This document shows, piece by piece, positions 22,055-33,587 of a stretch of 64,000 nucleotides of DNA. Below the pieces are notes generated by a model, which was given only the letters and a program-made list of their open reading frames with translations, did not search any database and was not told where the DNA came from. This stretch comes from Chrysogorgia sp. JL179-B06 (taxonomy: Eukaryota; Cnidaria; Anthozoa; Scleralcyonacea; Chrysogorgiidae): the NCBI GenBank assembly GCA_035772405.1, contig JAYKKM010000472.1, positions 561,001 to 625,000 of the forward strand, in the 5' to 3' direction. A program made the position numbers and the translations under genes. The number at the start of each line of letters is the position of its first letter. The first letter of the stretch is position 1.

Positions 22055-22800
22055 TATTTCACAGCAGAACTGGCTTAGTTTGGCTGTAAGAAGAGCATAA
22101 AGTTAATTTAAATTCTCTTTTTGTACAGGAAAGGTTTTCATGACACAACTCAGCCTGGTTAGCTGGGATAGCCCATATATATTAGGGATAGTCATATAAA
22201 GTCCCTTAATAGTTATAATATATAGTTTGCTTTTAAAAAAGGCAATGATATTTATGGTTGACACTCAACCAAAATCCATTCATAGAACAAAAAACTGACC
22301 CATAACTAGAATTAACTGTTCATTTAAGGCATGAACATTGTTTGCATTTGAATTGTCTTTTTTTAGTTATCCATAAATTATTGTCAGGTATATTTTATAA
22401 AAATTTTGGGGCAATAGAAATAGTCTATTACTATAAGTAACATCATGACATGAGGGAAATTAATGTTTAAATGTCCTTTAATTCTCCTTAGGCTTGAGGA
22501 CATTTATAATCACTAATTTCCTAACATGTTATCATAATTACCAACAAAGTATTGTGATTGTTTTGTTGTTTTTTAATTTATGGTGTTTTTTTACGAGGCT
22601 ATGGTGTTTTTACGAGGCTGATTATCGTCTACTGGTACTAATTAAAGGAAAACATAAGACATACGTGTTAACCAATATAGCAATGAATCGACATTCAATA
22701 ACATGCGATATAGTCCAGATTGGTTAATTGCCATGTCGATTGTTATAAATTGTATTGCGAATTAATTGTATGTTAGGTTCTTCAAATCAGCAATCGAATA
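22055..22800. other. Intergenic
   Basis: AT-rich. A short duplication of TTTTTACGAGGCT occurs near 22586-22620. No gene. Confidence 0.3.
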
Positions 22801-24520
22801 GTGAAGGTTGTCCGTGGTCCAGAATATGTCAAACCCGTTTGAGTATGAGATGCATACGCTGCCATGGCTTCATTTACAAGAAGGAACTGTATCGGCATGT
22901 TGCAACTTGTCCGTTTGGGGAAGTCGGGAAAGAAGTTCGAACACCCACGAAGAATGCGGTATGCGTGTGGTTTACTATTGGCAATTTGGCACCGAATAAA
23001 ATCTCGTCAGACTCTTTCTGACTATGTTTTAATGAGGTTATGACATAACCAAGTTTAACAACAAGGAAACCGGGTTGCATCACAAGATGGCAGGAACTGG
23101 GGGAAGCCTGATAGGACTGGTTTGGTAAGTAGAGGTGCACGTAGTTGTTAACCACGGATGAAGAGTGATAAATATAGTTTGGTAGCAAGAAGTGATGAAA
23201 TCATCCGGCTGTATGGATCATCACTGGTGAACAAACATGGGAAGGACAAGGCGAGTTATATTTCTCACCACATGCGAAGCACGGAGATTAAGCCAAGCTC
23301 CATCATTATGTCTAAAGGACGTTATAGCTCCACACAAGTTTGATATGCTTGTTGAAGCGACAAAGAACGTTAGCGGGTTTCAAGATGATGTCGACAACCA
23401 TTTATCGCAATACAAGGCACCTTCCACGGCACTGAAAATTGGCTACGCGATAAAAAAGCTGCCTACATTATTCGAGGCCAGGCGCTAAGGAGCCGGGATT
23501 CGTCTCTAAAACAAGATGTGGATGACTATGTCAAATTACACGAGCAGGAGTGGGCCCAAAAGATTTCAAGAAAAGCTCTGAATTCCTTGGCTTTCGGCAA
23601 ACACAATAAACCGGAGTGTCTCTCAATTACAGAAGACTTAATGAAATTGAGGGAATACCAGCTGCAAAAAATCGAATAACTTCGACAGCGTTTAGAAATA
23701 TGCCCACAGCAAGAAGTGTGGAGAGAACTTGCCATTATATGTTTGTCAAAGATGATCATCTTTAACAAACGAAGATCCGGGGAAGCCTCAAGACTACAGC
23801 TCGATATTCATAATTCCAGGCCGGATTGGAGCATCAGCCACAAGAGAAAGAGCTTTGTAAAAGGTAACAAATATCTTAAAAAATAGTTATTAATTAAGAA
23901 AAATATTAAAGATAATTTATTTACTTTACGCTTTAGGCTCCTATGCGATATAGGATAGACCAAAAACAGTAGTTTGCTTGCATCTTTGGGTGTAATATTT
24001 TTCTGTTAAATTGCTCGTCAGAATTTCTCTTTTGTACTGTATTAAATAATACTTAATATAAAATAAGCAATATAAAATAAATATGAAATAATAACGATAA
24101 GTACCTACCTGAAATGAACGGGTTGAAATGATTGGCTGGGGTTTCTTTGTACTCCGTTCTTTTGTTTTTATCTCCAGAGGTTATAAAAGAAGGCAATAGA
24201 AGTGATAAATAAAACCCAAAAAGAGGGAAAGTGCACCCCAAGAAGCAATTCGTTTTCGCGGTAAATAACGGGGCCTCACTCCAAAACATTAGAGGCAACG
24301 ATGCAATGAACAAAGTAATGGTGTGGAACTGAAAGAGCCAAAACAGATTACATCTACAACAATGCGAAAATACCTGGCCACAGTCTCTCAGATGGTGGAC
24401 ATGAACAAGTCTGAACTGGGCTGGCTAGCGAAGCACCTGGGCCACGACATTGAAATCCATCAAGAATTATACCGGCTGCAAAAGAGTACGAGATGGCCCT
24501 GGTGGGAAATCTACTAGTTG
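22801..24520 (+). pseudogene. Decayed Crypton-like tyrosine recombinase gene
   Basis: Pieces lie in order but in shifting frames: CIRCHGFIYKKELYRHVATC (zinc-finger-like, 22850-22910), DEIIRLYGSSLVNKHG (23173-23220), LKDVIAPHKFDMLVEATKNV and PSTALKIGYAIKKL (23310-23465), EWAQKISRKALNSLAFGKH and LSITEDLMKLREYQL (23550-23670), WRELAIICLSKMIIFNKRR (23720-23775), and finally ITSTTMRKYLATVSQMV with LAKHLGHDIEIHQELYRL (24346-24480). The last block carries the R...LGH...H...Y spacing of tyrosine recombinases. The whole matches a family that I know from cnidarians as Crypton-like. Stops and frameshifts, plus an apparent gap near 23870-24240, make it a relic. Confidence 0.55.
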
Positions 24521-24731
24521 CTGTGGACAAAGGGAAGGCTAACTAGTTTAAAGGACGATACATAAGGGATATTAGCCTTAACGTTAATTATAATTTTCGA
24601 TCTTACGTGCATACATTGTTTTTCTATTAAATCTTTTGAGGTGATGTTTAGATAAAAAGGTCATTTTTGACTGAGTAGCACTACAATATATTTTTATTTC
24701 GTTTAGCCTTATAGCATTTAAGGTGCTGTTA

Positions 24732-24997
24732 TGCACTAGTCAATTGAAACTGCGACCCCTAGGATAGGGCGGGGAATTTAACATTTTTACAGTGTTAAAT
24801 ATTGGTCAATTAATTGACTTCATAACCTTCACAATTTGCTTCAGTCATTGGGAAATTTTAAAGTACTGGGGCCATAGGGGCGGGAACTTTAACAGCCAAT
24901 ATTCCACCAATAGCAGGTAAAATACCAATATTTAACACTGTAAAAATGTTAAAATCCCCACAGTCCCGGGGGTCCGTAGTTTCAATTGACTAGTGCA
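24732..24997. repeat. MITE with TTA target duplication
   Basis: The ends TGCACTAGTCAATTGAAACT and AGTTTCAATTGACTAGTGCA are perfect inverted repeats. TTA flanks both sides (24729-24731 and 24998-25000). Inner arms (TTTACAGTGTTAAATATTGG and its complement) make most of the element palindromic. Confidence 0.75.
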
Positions 24998-25286
24998 TTA
25001 CACTAATATTACAAAATATGATAGTTTTGGGAGTTTATACTCCTTTCAATTTGAATATGTCAAATTTGTCCAAGGGAAATCTCGGTAGGTCATTCAAGGC
25101 AACCTCGTACCCAGGGCATTTTGCCTCCATGGCGGAAGGTCGGCGAAAATGGCCCTGGGATCGGCTGGTCCATTCTATAATGCGATTGGCTTGTCATAAA
25201 ACTCAATTAATTCAGCCGAGTATAATTTATTCATATAAATCTGAGTGCTTTACAGCAAATTAGAAGTGATAGCTTTCGCTAAATTG

Positions 25287-26966
25287 GAATGAATGAAACC
25301 TTTATTTCGACAGGGTTGTCCAATCAGTGGTGAAAACCACTGTTATCAACTGGAGCCCTGTATATGCTATTTTACGAAATACAAATAAATATCAAGTCTA
25401 TTTAAACTTACAATGTTAGATAAACAATGACCTAAAAGTCCTAAAACTATGTTACATTAAATATATACTATAAGTACTATACGATAAAATCAGATATGTT
25501 TATTATAAACCACACAGTCATTATAATAAAAATATTTATTTGCCTGTTCAGTTCTTAGCCCGAGGTAAATGTAAATTATTACTTTGCCTTGTGACTCGAC
25601 TATGTACTTCACCATTAAAAGAGAAATAGTTTAAAAATAATTGAGGACACCGTCCTTGAATACATTTGTTCACTAGTTTAAGAACGTTTTTATCTCTCCT
25701 ACTTTGGAGAGAAGGCCACTTCATCATTTCCATAGCTCTGTCACTATCGGGTATTCTCGTTACAATTCTGGCGGCACGTCGTTGCAATTTTTCCAAATTC
25801 TTGGCATTTCCTGATCCGCAACAATTCCACACAGTGTCACAATATTCAAGGATAGGCCGAACAAAGGATACATATACAATGTTTGCACAATAAGGTGTTA
25901 AGTCGTTTCTGATTTACCCCGACATCCCTACTCTTTTGCCAGCCTTGGATAGAATGGATTTAACATGAGATTTCCAGGTAATATATTCATCAAAAAGAAC
26001 CCCAATATATCTGAATTGTGTCACACGCTCAATGGAACGACCGTTAATCGTGATATTAAATTCACTTGCACGAGCGAGCCTTGCATAAGTCCCAAATAAT
26101 ATTGATTCCGTTTTTTATGTATTGAGAAACAAACCTAAATATCGTATAGTGAAGAGGAGCGTTTGATAGCGAACCAACATTCGAACAAGATAGCGAACCA
26201 GGTTCCCATTAGATCGAGATCATCGTTTAACTTCTCCTGAATTACTGAGTCAGCGAAGAATAGAACAGTATCGTCTGCGTACATTAGTATGCTGCAGTTA
26301 CGTACAACATTTGGCAGGTCATTAACATTTCGAACAAATAACATTGGGCCAAGTATTGAGCCTTGCGGGACACCAGATATAATAAGCTCGGGTTCGGAAA
26401 ACACACCTTGATAACCAACACTTTGAATTCTTTGATGTAAATAATTCTCAAACCAAGCATACTCCTGGTTCCCAATTCCTAAAGCGGAGAGTTTATTTAG
26501 TAACAGATGGTGATCTATGCTGTCGAACGCTTTCCGAAAATCAATAAATACTGCCCCTGTTAGCTGTCTTTGTTCGATGTGTCTCCGAATGGTGTCAGCA
26601 AAACGAGAGAGCTGCAAATTCTGTTGAGTGATCTTTTCGAAATCCACATTGATAAAGGCTTAGAATATTATGTTCCCTTAGGTAATCACCAACTTGCTTG
26701 TGAACGGCTCTCTCTAACAACTTTGAGACCGTGGGGAGGATGGAAATCGGTCTATAGTTATCTAGGTCCTCGGTCTTGCCTTTCTTGAATAAGGGAATTA
26801 CATGTGCGGATTTCCAGTCATCTGGTACTCGACCCTGCCGTAAGGAAGCATTGATGATGATTGTCAGTGGTGTGGCAAAAATGTCTGCAGTACCCTTTAA
26901 TAGACGTGGTGGAATATTGTCCAGACCAGCTGCCTTTCCAGTTTTCAGTCCACGGAGTTGTTTTAA
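25287..26966 (-). mobile_element. CR1/L2-like LINE, 3' part
   Basis: On the minus strand the reading gives LKTGKAAGLDNIPPRLL, DNYRPISILPTVSKL-type sequence, GAVFIDFRKAFDSIDHHLL (RT motif A), ISGVPQGSILGPMLF (motif B) and LMYADDTVLFF (motif C, YADD). The thumb and C-terminal region includes LQRRAARIVTRIP and SRRDKNVLKLVNKC. The ORF is broken by several stops. The 3' end is marked by CTGTCGAAATAAAGG and the repeat-like CATTCATTC. The 5' side is cut by the Kolobok insertion at the TTAA 26963-26966 and continues for about 47 bp at 32357-32403. No endonuclease domain remains. Confidence 0.8.
26135..26647 (-). pseudogene. LINE reverse transcriptase core fragment
   Basis: Longest open piece of the LINE, holding RT motifs A to C (FIDFRKAFDSID, SGVPQGSILGP, YADDT). 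It is bounded by frameshifts on both sides: further RT sequence before it and the thumb domain after it (25548-25832) lie in other frames. Confidence 0.8.
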
Positions 26967-27221
26967 AGGGCATATGAAGCGTAAATTTTGTTATTCAGTT
27001 TTTTAACTACTCTGACTATAAAACGCGCTCTTTTTAGTGAAACACTTCTTTTTTCATTTCAACTTCGTTAAAGCGATGAAATTTGCCCTCAAAGTACGTC
27101 TATATTAAAATGTTCGAGCCCAACTTACGCAAGGGGCCGCATAGGAAGTTGTACCGCCATAAAGGCAAAACACAAAAACAAACTCTCTAATTCTTTTTGG
27201 TTTTGGGTACTGTTTACAAAC

Positions 27222-30200
27222 ATGCCTGGAAAGGGAGGAAAATATTGCGTTGCTGGTTTTGCTAATGCAAGATCGTGCAGAAATTCAAGTTACTCAAAAG
27301 GAATTTCGATGCATATGTTTCCTTGTGGTAATAAGCAACGTGCTGCATGGACGATGTTCGTTAGAAGGCATAGACCGGGTTGGGATCCAACATCGTCTTC
27401 TGCGTTATGTTCTGCCCATTTTCATGGCAATGATTTTACCCAACGGCTGGATATTAACGTACCCACCGCACCTGATCGCTCGCCAAGCAGTATATCCTGC
27501 AAGAGATATCTCAAGATTGGGACAATACCGACAATCGATGATTACGATATTGCTTCAAAATCCTTTCCCGTAACTACTGCACTTAACCCCACCACACCGA
27601 AACTTCCTGCTGCCAAATTCCAACGTGCAAAAAGGCAGCTTCTGCGCGAGGTATCTCAGTCGACTAAGCGGTCAAAGATTCAAGAGGAAAGCGTGGCCAT
27701 GGCAGAAAATCAAGTCCAAGATTTCTGTGCTAGTGGCGATCAAAGCGGGTTGATGGAGCGCCTTCGTCAAGACCAATCCTTTCTTCATGACGAGCAAGTT
27801 ATAATAAATGACACAAGTCAAGATAAACTTTCTGAAGAGTCAGAGGAACTGTTTACTTGTAAACGAAAATTAAAGAATGCCCAGCAAAGGTGCTCAAATT
27901 ATAGGAGGACTATCAGGCGGCTTCAAGTTCAATTGCAGGTAAAATCAAAGTCATCCTCTTCACAACCAACCATACATTCAACCTCACCTACTGAAATGGT
28001 TGATTATTTGAATGAGCTAAACGAGGTGGAATACTTGCCTGATGAGTTTAATGGTAATCTTGAAGTTGACCCCGATGAGCTTGATGACTACCTAGCAGAA
28101 GCAGATGATATGAACAGTCTGAATGATGATCCTGACTGGGGAAGATACTGTAGAGTTCAATGAAAAGAATCAAGTTAGGTACAGTACTTTAAAAACTGTA
28201 GAAATATTTTATCTTGTTTGCCTTATCCTTAATATTAATGTGTGGTCCAATCCTTATGTTTTATAGGATTGATTCTTCTGCCTTGCCTCAAGACGAACCA
28301 AAATTCCTGGTTTTTCTTTCTTGCTTGGTCTCCATCTTCTCGATGTTCTGTTTCAAGTTAGAAAAACCGAAACTTCAAGTCTCAAAATCTGGCACGATGG
28401 TCACCATAGAGCAATGTTGCAAAGAATGCGAGAAAGATGGAATACAGCATTTCAAATGGCATAGCCAGCCATTTGTATTTGGTCGATATGCTGCTGGCAA
28501 TCTGCTGTTGAGCTTTGCCATTCTTTGTGCTGGTGCAAGTGTCAGCAAAACACTCCTGGTGTTCTCCCATTTGGGACTTTGTATGTACTCGGCCCGGGCA
28601 TTTTTTGCACATCAAAGGTGGTTGCTGTTCCCAACTATAATTAACTTTTGGGAATCAACACGCTTAGGAATGATGGAAAAAGCTCGTTTGGCAAAAGAAA
28701 GTGTTTGGGCTGGTGATGGTCGATTCGACTCAATGGGCCATATACTATGATGAATGCCTCACTAGGAAAACTTATGCACTTTGGATTGTTACAGGTAATC
28801 ACCATTGTCCAATTTATGCATATTCAAAGCAATTTTTAAATGATAAGCCTCTCAACAACGGCCACTAAACTCTGTTCCGAGGTGGCCGTTGTAGAGAGGT
28901 TCAACTGTAACCCATTAAACTGCAATACCCCAATGTGCACGATTTTAATCACCAAGGGGAGAGTTGCACATTAATGGTTAATTTTTAACAAAACTATCTG
29001 CCGATGTCTCATATTAGCTCATTAAGTTGCAGTGCACCCCATTTTATTCTATTACTCTGTTTAATGTACACAATTCTACTTGGCAAGGAGAGAGTCTTGT
29101 ACACATGCTGTGGAACTCAAATTTAAACATTAGCAGGGGACCAAAAAAGCTAATCCTAATATATTTTGTACTTGAGTCTCAGATGCATATCCTACCATTG
29201 TTTAACTTCAGGCCAACGAAACTGGTTCAAGCCAAGCCATGGAACTGGAAGCTGCAAAACGTTCCTTTAAGTTCCTGACTGATTCAGGAGTGGAAGTACA
29301 AACCTTCGTATCTGACAGGCACAGAGGGATAGCAAAGTGGTTGAGAGCAGCATACCCATTGGTACAGCATTTCTATGACATATGGCATGTGTCAAAAAGC
29401 ATAACAAAAAGTTGGCCAAGTTAGCTGAAGAGAAAGGTCACAAAGGAGTTCTTAAGTGGATAAAGCCAATCAGAAATCACTTACTGGTGTGCCTGCTCCA
29501 CAAAGTCTGGCTATGAAAAGCTCATCTTGGCGAAGTGGAAATCGTATTCAAGGCACATTGCAAATCTCCACATGAACCATCCGGATCCATTGTTTGAGAA
29601 ATGTGTTCATGAAGAACTTCCAAACAGAAAATGGATAAAAATGGGTAAGAATTTACTAAGACGTTCCAAGGAGGAGCGGACAACTTCCCATTTCCTCTGT
29701 GGTGGAGGGGTGGATGTTCTCTGGAATGATGCTATGAGGCTGTTTGTACTTTTGAATTATAGGTACTGATACTTATGATAAAGTTGTGGCCATATGTGGA
29801 AAAACCCAGATGTTAAATGATGTGAGAAAGCTATCTCCTGAAGTTCAAACCAGCCACTTGGAAGCATTCCACTCCACACTTAACCAGTTCCACCCGAAGA
29901 TGACAGTCTACTCCTACACAGGGACATATTGCAGGTATGTCATACATGACATGTATATACATAATAATATACATGAAAAAATTACTGCATTCTGATTGGT
30001 TGAGAGGAGTACAATTGGTACTCCTCTCAATTTTTTCATGTATATTATTAGTTGGTAATAACACGGTTTCTCGTGCAATTTGTGTTAATACACACACTCG
30101 TGTGTTTTTCAAAATAGCTCAAATTGTGCTCACCCTATGGACCCACACAATTTTGAGATCTTTTGAAAAAAACACTCGTGTGTATTAATCCCAAATTGCA

Positions 30201-31015
30201 TTCAAAACCATGTTATTACCTTTACTAATACATGTCACATAACTTCTGTGCTATTCCAGATCTGTTACCTGGTAGTGGTACTCAATTTCTATTTTCTCCA
30301 TCTCTAGACATGTATTGGCCATTACTCACTTTAATGAGAACCTCAAAAGGGAAGCAAAGAAGACTGAAGATGGAAAAATCTACTACAGCATTCACTACCC
30401 GAAATATAAAAATGGTGATGAATTGGTCAGAACTGTTCCTGTTTCCCCCACCTACAACTATGTGGACGATTTGAGGAAATTTTTGTTTAACGATACCAAG
30501 GCAGCTATGAAACTCAAAATTATTGAGTTTTGGAAGAATGTTCCTGCTCCACTTAGCTCACAATTTAGCGATAGAGTGGACCGCCTTACTGCCATTGAAC
30601 ATTATATAAAAAGACAAGAAATTAATGTTCAATTATACCCCAGTTGTAAGTAGAGTTGCTATAAATTGAAGTTGTTTTACATATTGCTACTTTAGTATGG
30701 TTCCATTTTACACAGAGTTCTAACCCATGTAGATTATTTTACTTATGTAGGGTCTTGGGTACTTATGGTAAATTAATGCCCAACACTTTCCCCTTGATGA
30801 GTAAAATCATCTGGCATTAGACAGAGTAAAATAACAAAGTAGATCATGGAATGTCGTGGCTTAGAGGGTTAATTTCATTTTTTTTATAATATAGTGAGTG
30901 AACAAGAGCAGCTTCAGTTACGGCTTCTGGACCAGAACCTACCAATGTACAAAAGATGCGGCTCTGTAAAAAGTGCAAAAAAAACATGAAAGGTCACAAG
31001 CGTGGACAATGCTCT
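27222..31015 (+). pseudogene. THAP-domain Kolobok transposase, multi-exon, decayed
   Basis: The N-terminal THAP zinc finger starts at the ATG (CVAGFANARSC, MHMFPCGN, W, CSAHF), with a coiled-coil-like segment (LKNAQQRCSNYRRTIRRL) and an acidic stretch after it. The first long frame stops at 28161; a 1-nt shift in the G run at 28138-28141 would explain this, since the alternative frame reaches a GTACAG donor and joins an exon after the TATAG acceptor at 28264. Later blocks are YAAGNLLLSFAILCAGAS, VWAGDGRFDSMGH (first Asp region), FVSDRHRGIAKWL with FYDIWHVSKSI (second Asp), SPEVQTSHLEAFHSTLN (Glu), YPKYKNGDELVRTV and a terminal Cys-rich CKKCKKNMKGHKRGQC near 30960-31013. A second break lies near 28739. 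The C-terminal exon order is otherwise conserved. Confidence 0.75.
29945..30235. repeat. MITE inside the Kolobok transposase gene
   Basis: The terminal parts contain ACATGTATA... and ...TACATGTCA. Inner inverted arms are GGTTGAGAGGAGTAC / GTACTCCTCTCAA and AACACTCGTGTGTATTAA / TTAATACACACACTCG. The sequence ATTCTGATTGGTTGAGAG is typical of abundant cnidarian MITEs. The transposase coding sequence resumes just after it. Confidence 0.6.
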
Positions 31016-31343
31016 TAATTTTACTAAACTATTTCATACATATAGTTTTGTGTTATTGATATTATAGTGACTAGTTTATGTTATGCATGAATAAATGTAA
31101 ACTTCCCCTGACAGGGTGGGAATATAGTTCAATTGTAAACAAATATATAAAGGCTGGGTCAGTGCACAAGTTACAGTTGAAGGGACAGCTGGTGCGCCCT
31201 ACTTTGTTATTTTACTCTGTCCAACGCCAGATTGCCCAGATGGTTTTACTCATCAAGGGGAAAGTGCTGGGCGTTAACTTACCATCAGTACCCAAGATTC
31301 TCCCTCCACTACATGAGTAAAATAATCTGCATGCAAAGTTAGT

Positions 31344-31961
31344 CTACCTCTCTTCTGCTCCAGTATGTTCTGTGTTTTTATCCTTTGGAAATCTTGTTCG
31401 AATTGTTGTATACGCGCATGCAGGAAGCGGCCTTGAATTGTCAAATCCCATGAACCCAAATACCATCGATATGAAAAGTTTGTAAGCAATTGCTCTTAAG
31501 AAACTGTTTTCGTCGCTGCCAAGTTGCGTATACCTTTTACCCTGCCTTGTTCTCAACCCATTCGCTGCAACACGTAAAACTCGGGGATGCAATACAACAG
31601 CGTCAAAATCAGGATGCTCAGTAACGCATTTAACTGGTTGTTTCAGTGCTGGCTCGGATTTAAAAGCATTTTCAGCATCTATCTCATGACAGCATCTATA
31701 TTACCTTGGGCCACATAACAAATGCGCGTCGCAATGGCCACAACACCAATTCTCAATCGTTTGTATTCCTTCGTGCCGGTCTTCAATCTCCTGTAAAAGA
31801 ATGCCATCAACATCAACTTCTTCTTGTTCATTCTCGTCAGAACTTTCTGCCAATGGTTCGTGAGCATAAGGCTGGTACGACCCGGCTAATATGTATTCAA
31901 TAACTTCGCTGTTGTCTTCTTGGTCTGAAGTATCCAATCTGCTTGAAGACGAACATGACAT
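31344..31961 (-). pseudogene. P2X7 C-terminal (ballast-like) domain gene in the Kolobok element
   Basis: From the ATG at 31961 the frame reads MSCSSSSRLDTSDQEDN, YQPYAHEPLAESSDENE, then ENWCCGHCDA. After a frame disturbance near 31700 it resumes as EIDAENAFKSEPALKQPV, CVTEHPDFDAVVLHPRVL, LFISMVFGFMGFDNSR and LPACAYTTIRTRFP. The WCxCGxC-type motif, the CVTEHPxF motif and the R/PLPxC...IRxxFP ending are those of the zinc-binding ballast domain at the C-terminus of P2X7 receptors, which also occurs as a free-standing protein multiplied in cnidarian genomes. It lies antisense to the transposase but inside the TIRs, so it travels with the element. The role in transposition is unknown; DNA or target binding is a guess. 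Confidence 0.6.
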
Positions 31962-32356
31962 GCTTTCGTTTTCCGAATCCGTGGTTTATTCCCTTGCCAT
32001 TTCTGCACAAACTCAGAGAACAGATACTCCAAACAAAGCTTTAATAATTCTGAATACAGATATAGGATTGAAATCGGTAAACAAACTACAGCGCACAACT
32101 TGCAAATTACATGTAAATTTCCCTTACAGCAGATATGCTAATCGTTTGGGTACAACTTTCTACATCATCGCTTGGAACCAGGCCCTAATAACGAGTTGGG
32201 CTCAAAGCTCTTAAAATGAGAACTTTGAGGGCAAATTTCATCGCTTTAATGAAGTTGAAATAAAAAAAGAAGTGTTTCACTAAAAAGAGCGCGTTTTATA
32301 GTCATAGAGTAGTTAAAAAGCTGAATAACAAAATTTACGCTTCATATGCCCTTTAA

Positions 32357-32403
32357 TGTAAAATTCACTGGAACCTCTTTAAATTGAAACTGTCGAGATG
32401 AGG
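32357..32403 (-). mobile_element. 5'-ward remnant of the first LINE
   Basis: Removing the Kolobok element and one TTAA joins this piece to 26966. The minus-strand reading FNLKRFQ..ILHLKQLRGLKTGK then runs without a gap into the RT region, which shows that the LINE was there first. Confidence 0.6.
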
Positions 32404-33587
32404 TATTTGTTTGTTTGTAAACTTTATTTTGACAGGGTAGCCCATTCAGCCGAAGCTGGTATCCAGAGGGGCCCTGCACAACATATCACACAAAATTACA
32501 AGAAATATAATATATAACTAATAATAAGAATCTTATATACTATAATATACTCAAAAATCATGCATTCTAATAAGGCTCTTGAAAGATAGCAATGAAGTAC
32601 ATGCTTTGATACTTGGCGGTAAAGAGTTAAACAATAGTGTTCCAGAATACCTAAAACTACATTTTCCAAGACTTAACTTAGGTTTGGGGAGATGAATATC
32701 ATTTCTCCTTGTATTATATGAATGGATGCTACTGTTTCTAATAAAATATTCACTAAGATATTTTGGGACTAGGTTATGCAAACACTTGAAGACTAGAACA
32801 CATTTATTTCTTCTTCTGATTGTCTTTAAGTCAGGCCATCCCAAGATATTAAGAGCCTTGCTTGAACTGTCTCATCTCATTATGATACGAGCTGCTCGAT
32901 TTTGCAGATGCTGTAAGTTGTCGCTACACGTAACTGAAAATTCACCCCACACAGTATCTGCGTAAGTGAGAGTCGGCAGAATCAAACAGTTATACACACA
33001 CTTTGATGCCTTGAGTGTGAGACATGACCGGATTCGGGCGAGCAAACCGAGGCGCTTATTTACCTTGGTACATACTTCATCAACATGTTCCTTCCAAGTC
33101 AAATTTTCATCTAGTGTTACTCCTAGGTAATTAAATTTTGAAACCCTTTCAATGGCCTTGTTGTGCAACTTGACGTTAAAAGATGACACACTTCCAAGCT
33201 TTTGTTTCGTACCGAACAAAAGAGCCTTGGTTTTACCCTGGTTTAATACCAGCCTGTTGTCTATTAACCACTGTTCCACTCCGTTCAAATCATCTTGTAA
33301 GGTCTCTTCGATCTTGCAAAGGTCGGAATCAGAAAAATATATCATAGTGTCATCTGCATACATACTTATTTGATCATACACACTGAGGCAGATCGTTAAT
33401 GTGTAAAACAAATAACAACGGCCCCAGGATCGAACCTTGTGGCACACCATATTTCAGAGGAAGGCTGGAAGACAAATCCTTTTTATATTTCGTTCTTTGT
33501 GATCGATCTGTTGTAGATGCACTTGTCCTAATAGTGCGAGCAACGGAAACTATAGAGGCTCCAGCAGCATCTCTAAGACGCTTGACG
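32404..33587 (-). mobile_element. Second CR1/L2-like LINE, 3' part
   Basis: The 3' end resembles that of the first LINE (CCTGTCAAAATAAAGT). Minus-strand coding blocks are KYGVPQGSILGPLLF, MYADDTMIYF (YADD), LVLNQGKTKALLFG, FNYLGVTLDENLTW, LPTLTYADTVWGE and LQNRAARIIMR, then the C-terminal LKTIRRRNKCVLVFKCL. Frameshifts separate 32551-32844 from 32872-33450. RT motif A is missing, so there is an internal deletion. The 5' side is interrupted by the hAT element at 33588 and resumes at 38011. Confidence 0.8.
32872..33450 (-). pseudogene. LINE reverse transcriptase palm/thumb fragment
   Basis: Longest frame of the second LINE. It contains YADD, the NQGKTK motif and the thumb motifs FNYLGVTLDENLTW and LTYADTVWGE. 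It lacks motif A and its N-terminus, and the C-terminus continues in another frame at 32551-32844. Confidence 0.75.

Larger units (their letters stand above)
26967..32352 (+). mobile_element. Kolobok DNA transposon with THAP transposase and antisense accessory gene
   Basis: The ends are AGGGCATATGAAGCG and CGCTTCATATGCCCT, with inverted arms of about 130 bp that include a GCGCTCTTTTTAGTG motif. The target TTAA is duplicated at 26963-26966 and 32353-32356. TTAA targets plus a THAP-domain DDE transposase are characteristic of the Kolobok superfamily. The element carries a transposase relic on the plus strand (27222-31015) and a second gene on the minus strand (31344-31961). A smaller MITE sits in one intron. 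It inserted into the LINE now split between 26966 and 32357. Confidence 0.85.
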
